From assembly GCA_040384585.1 (NCBI GenBank), contig JAZKJD010000015.1:69362-133361 (forward strand): a stretch of 64,000 nucleotides of DNA, read 5' to 3'. The first letter of the stretch is position 1, and each line of letters starts with the position of its first letter. The DNA comes from JAZKJD01 sp040384585. Its GTDB lineage: Bacteria > Pseudomonadota > Gammaproteobacteria > Diplorickettsiales > Diplorickettsiaceae. The notes below the pieces were generated by a model. That model was given only the letters and a program-made list of their open reading frames with translations, was not told where the DNA came from and made no database searches. The translations under genes were made by a program, and so were the position numbers. Below, one piece after another: positions 63,606 to 64,000 of this stretch.

Positions 63606-64000
63606 ATGCGGAAAAGGAAATCGTCGCTTTTTACTCTCTCTCTGATAGCCTCACTGTTTAGTTTACTAGTACTGACAGAAGCGGCTACTGCAGTGGAAGC
63701 TCCCCCTCCTCGACTGTCCGTTAACGGTTATGCCAGTGATTTTACGGTAGGTCAGGCAGATCTCATGTTACTCCTAGTAAGTAATGGCAGAGATTATCTT
63801 TATTTCGATCCCAATGTGGCTTATGGTAGTGATAATCAAGGTTATGTGGATCTCGGCTTGGGTTATCGCTGGATAAAGAATGATGCGGCCATTCTGGGTT
63901 GGTATGTATTTGGTGGTTATACTCGAATCGATAACAATGCCCGCCTATGGGTGGCAAATCCTGGAATAGAAGCCTTCGGTTCTCGCTGGGATGCCCATCT
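63606..64000 (+). CDS. Inverse autotransporter-like protein, 3' end cut by window edge
   Basis: Frame from ATG 63606 (AGGAATT upstream) runs to the window end, 131 residues. A signal peptide of about 29 residues is followed by LSVNGYASDFTVGQADLML, VAYGSDNQGYVDLGLGYRWI, ILGWYVFGGYTRID and VANPGIEAFGSRWDAH, matching the beta-domain of the protein at 45971-47788 almost word for word. It is therefore a paralogue on the opposite strand; its passenger region lies outside the window. Confidence 0.87.
   Translation, partial: MRKRKSSLFTLSLIASLFSLLVLTEAATAVEAPPPRLSVNGYASDFTVGQADLMLLLVSNGRDYLYFDPNVAYGSDNQGYVDLGLGYRWIKNDAAILGWYVFGGYTRIDNNARLWVANPGIEAFGSRWDAH

Noticed and set aside
1..64000. CRISPR array, tRNA or rRNA genes
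   Set aside because: No regularly spaced direct repeats and no T-loop or rRNA signature words were found; all repeats are dispersed palindromes.

Overview
The window is an AT-rich, gene-dense chromosomal segment of a gammaproteobacterium, most likely an intracellular member of the Legionellales in the Coxiellaceae/Rickettsiella/Diplorickettsia range. The reasons are three porins of the LbtU (DUF3573) type, an ankyrin protein and several large orphan proteins with an effector-like look, a thinned-out version of standard gammaproteobacterial gene clusters, and many dispersed palindromic repeats. The genus is an inference from gene content and not from a marker gene. No rRNA, tRNA, CRISPR array or complete insertion sequence was seen.

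Layout: 1-4 kb carries a 3'-cut Cu,Zn superoxide dismutase, the ribosome GTPase TypA/BipA and two orphan proteins. 4-9 kb is ubiE-ubiJ-ubiB-tatA-tatC (ubiquinone synthesis and twin-arginine export, without tatB) plus a stand-alone receiver domain. 9-13 kb is accessory: an ankyrin protein, an orphan, a truncated Rpn nuclease, an orphan type IV pilin-like protein and a SppA-type protease. 13-19 kb holds clpB, an intact Rpn-family nuclease, purB and hpf. A 724-residue orphan follows, then the envelope cluster kdsD-lptC-lptA-lptB on the minus strand, then a nitrate/taurine-type ABC transporter and an OPT transporter. 30-41.5 kb is housekeeping: engB, cytochrome c4, a TPR methyltransferase, sixA-hspQ-xthA, a cation efflux pump, tusA with a PP-loop tRNA thiolase, cystathionine lyase/synthase, argD, sodB and grxD. 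42-50.5 kb is an outer-membrane region: a tandem porin pair behind a structured leader, an inverse autotransporter, terC and a third porin. 50.5-59.3 kb has coaBC, degQ, coq7, an MscS channel, rpsT, mrdA and hemL. The window ends with a 1240-residue orphan and the start of a second inverse autotransporter.

The most unusual property is a set of at least five families of short palindromic elements, named A to F here for this report. They are embedded in gene ends and in one case inside a gene. Family A (about 125 bp, four copies) is read in frame inside lptA, adding about 41 residues between the signal peptide and the mature domain, in the manner of Rickettsia palindromic elements. Family C ends in TAG and supplies the stop codons of ubiB and of an ABC ATPase gene; a fragment of it encodes both the end of TusA and the first codons of the adjoining cation efflux protein. 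Families B, D and E are larger hairpin mosaics found where tatB, rpoN and the 5' part of an Rpn gene would be expected. These elements look like active shapers of gene ends.

Functionally, ubiE, ubiJ, ubiB and coq7 cover part of ubiquinone synthesis. kdsD and lptABC serve lipopolysaccharide, and degQ, mrdA and the porins serve the envelope. sodB, sodC, grxD, clpB and hspQ serve oxidative and heat stress. All homology statements come from recognising motifs by eye; no searches were run.
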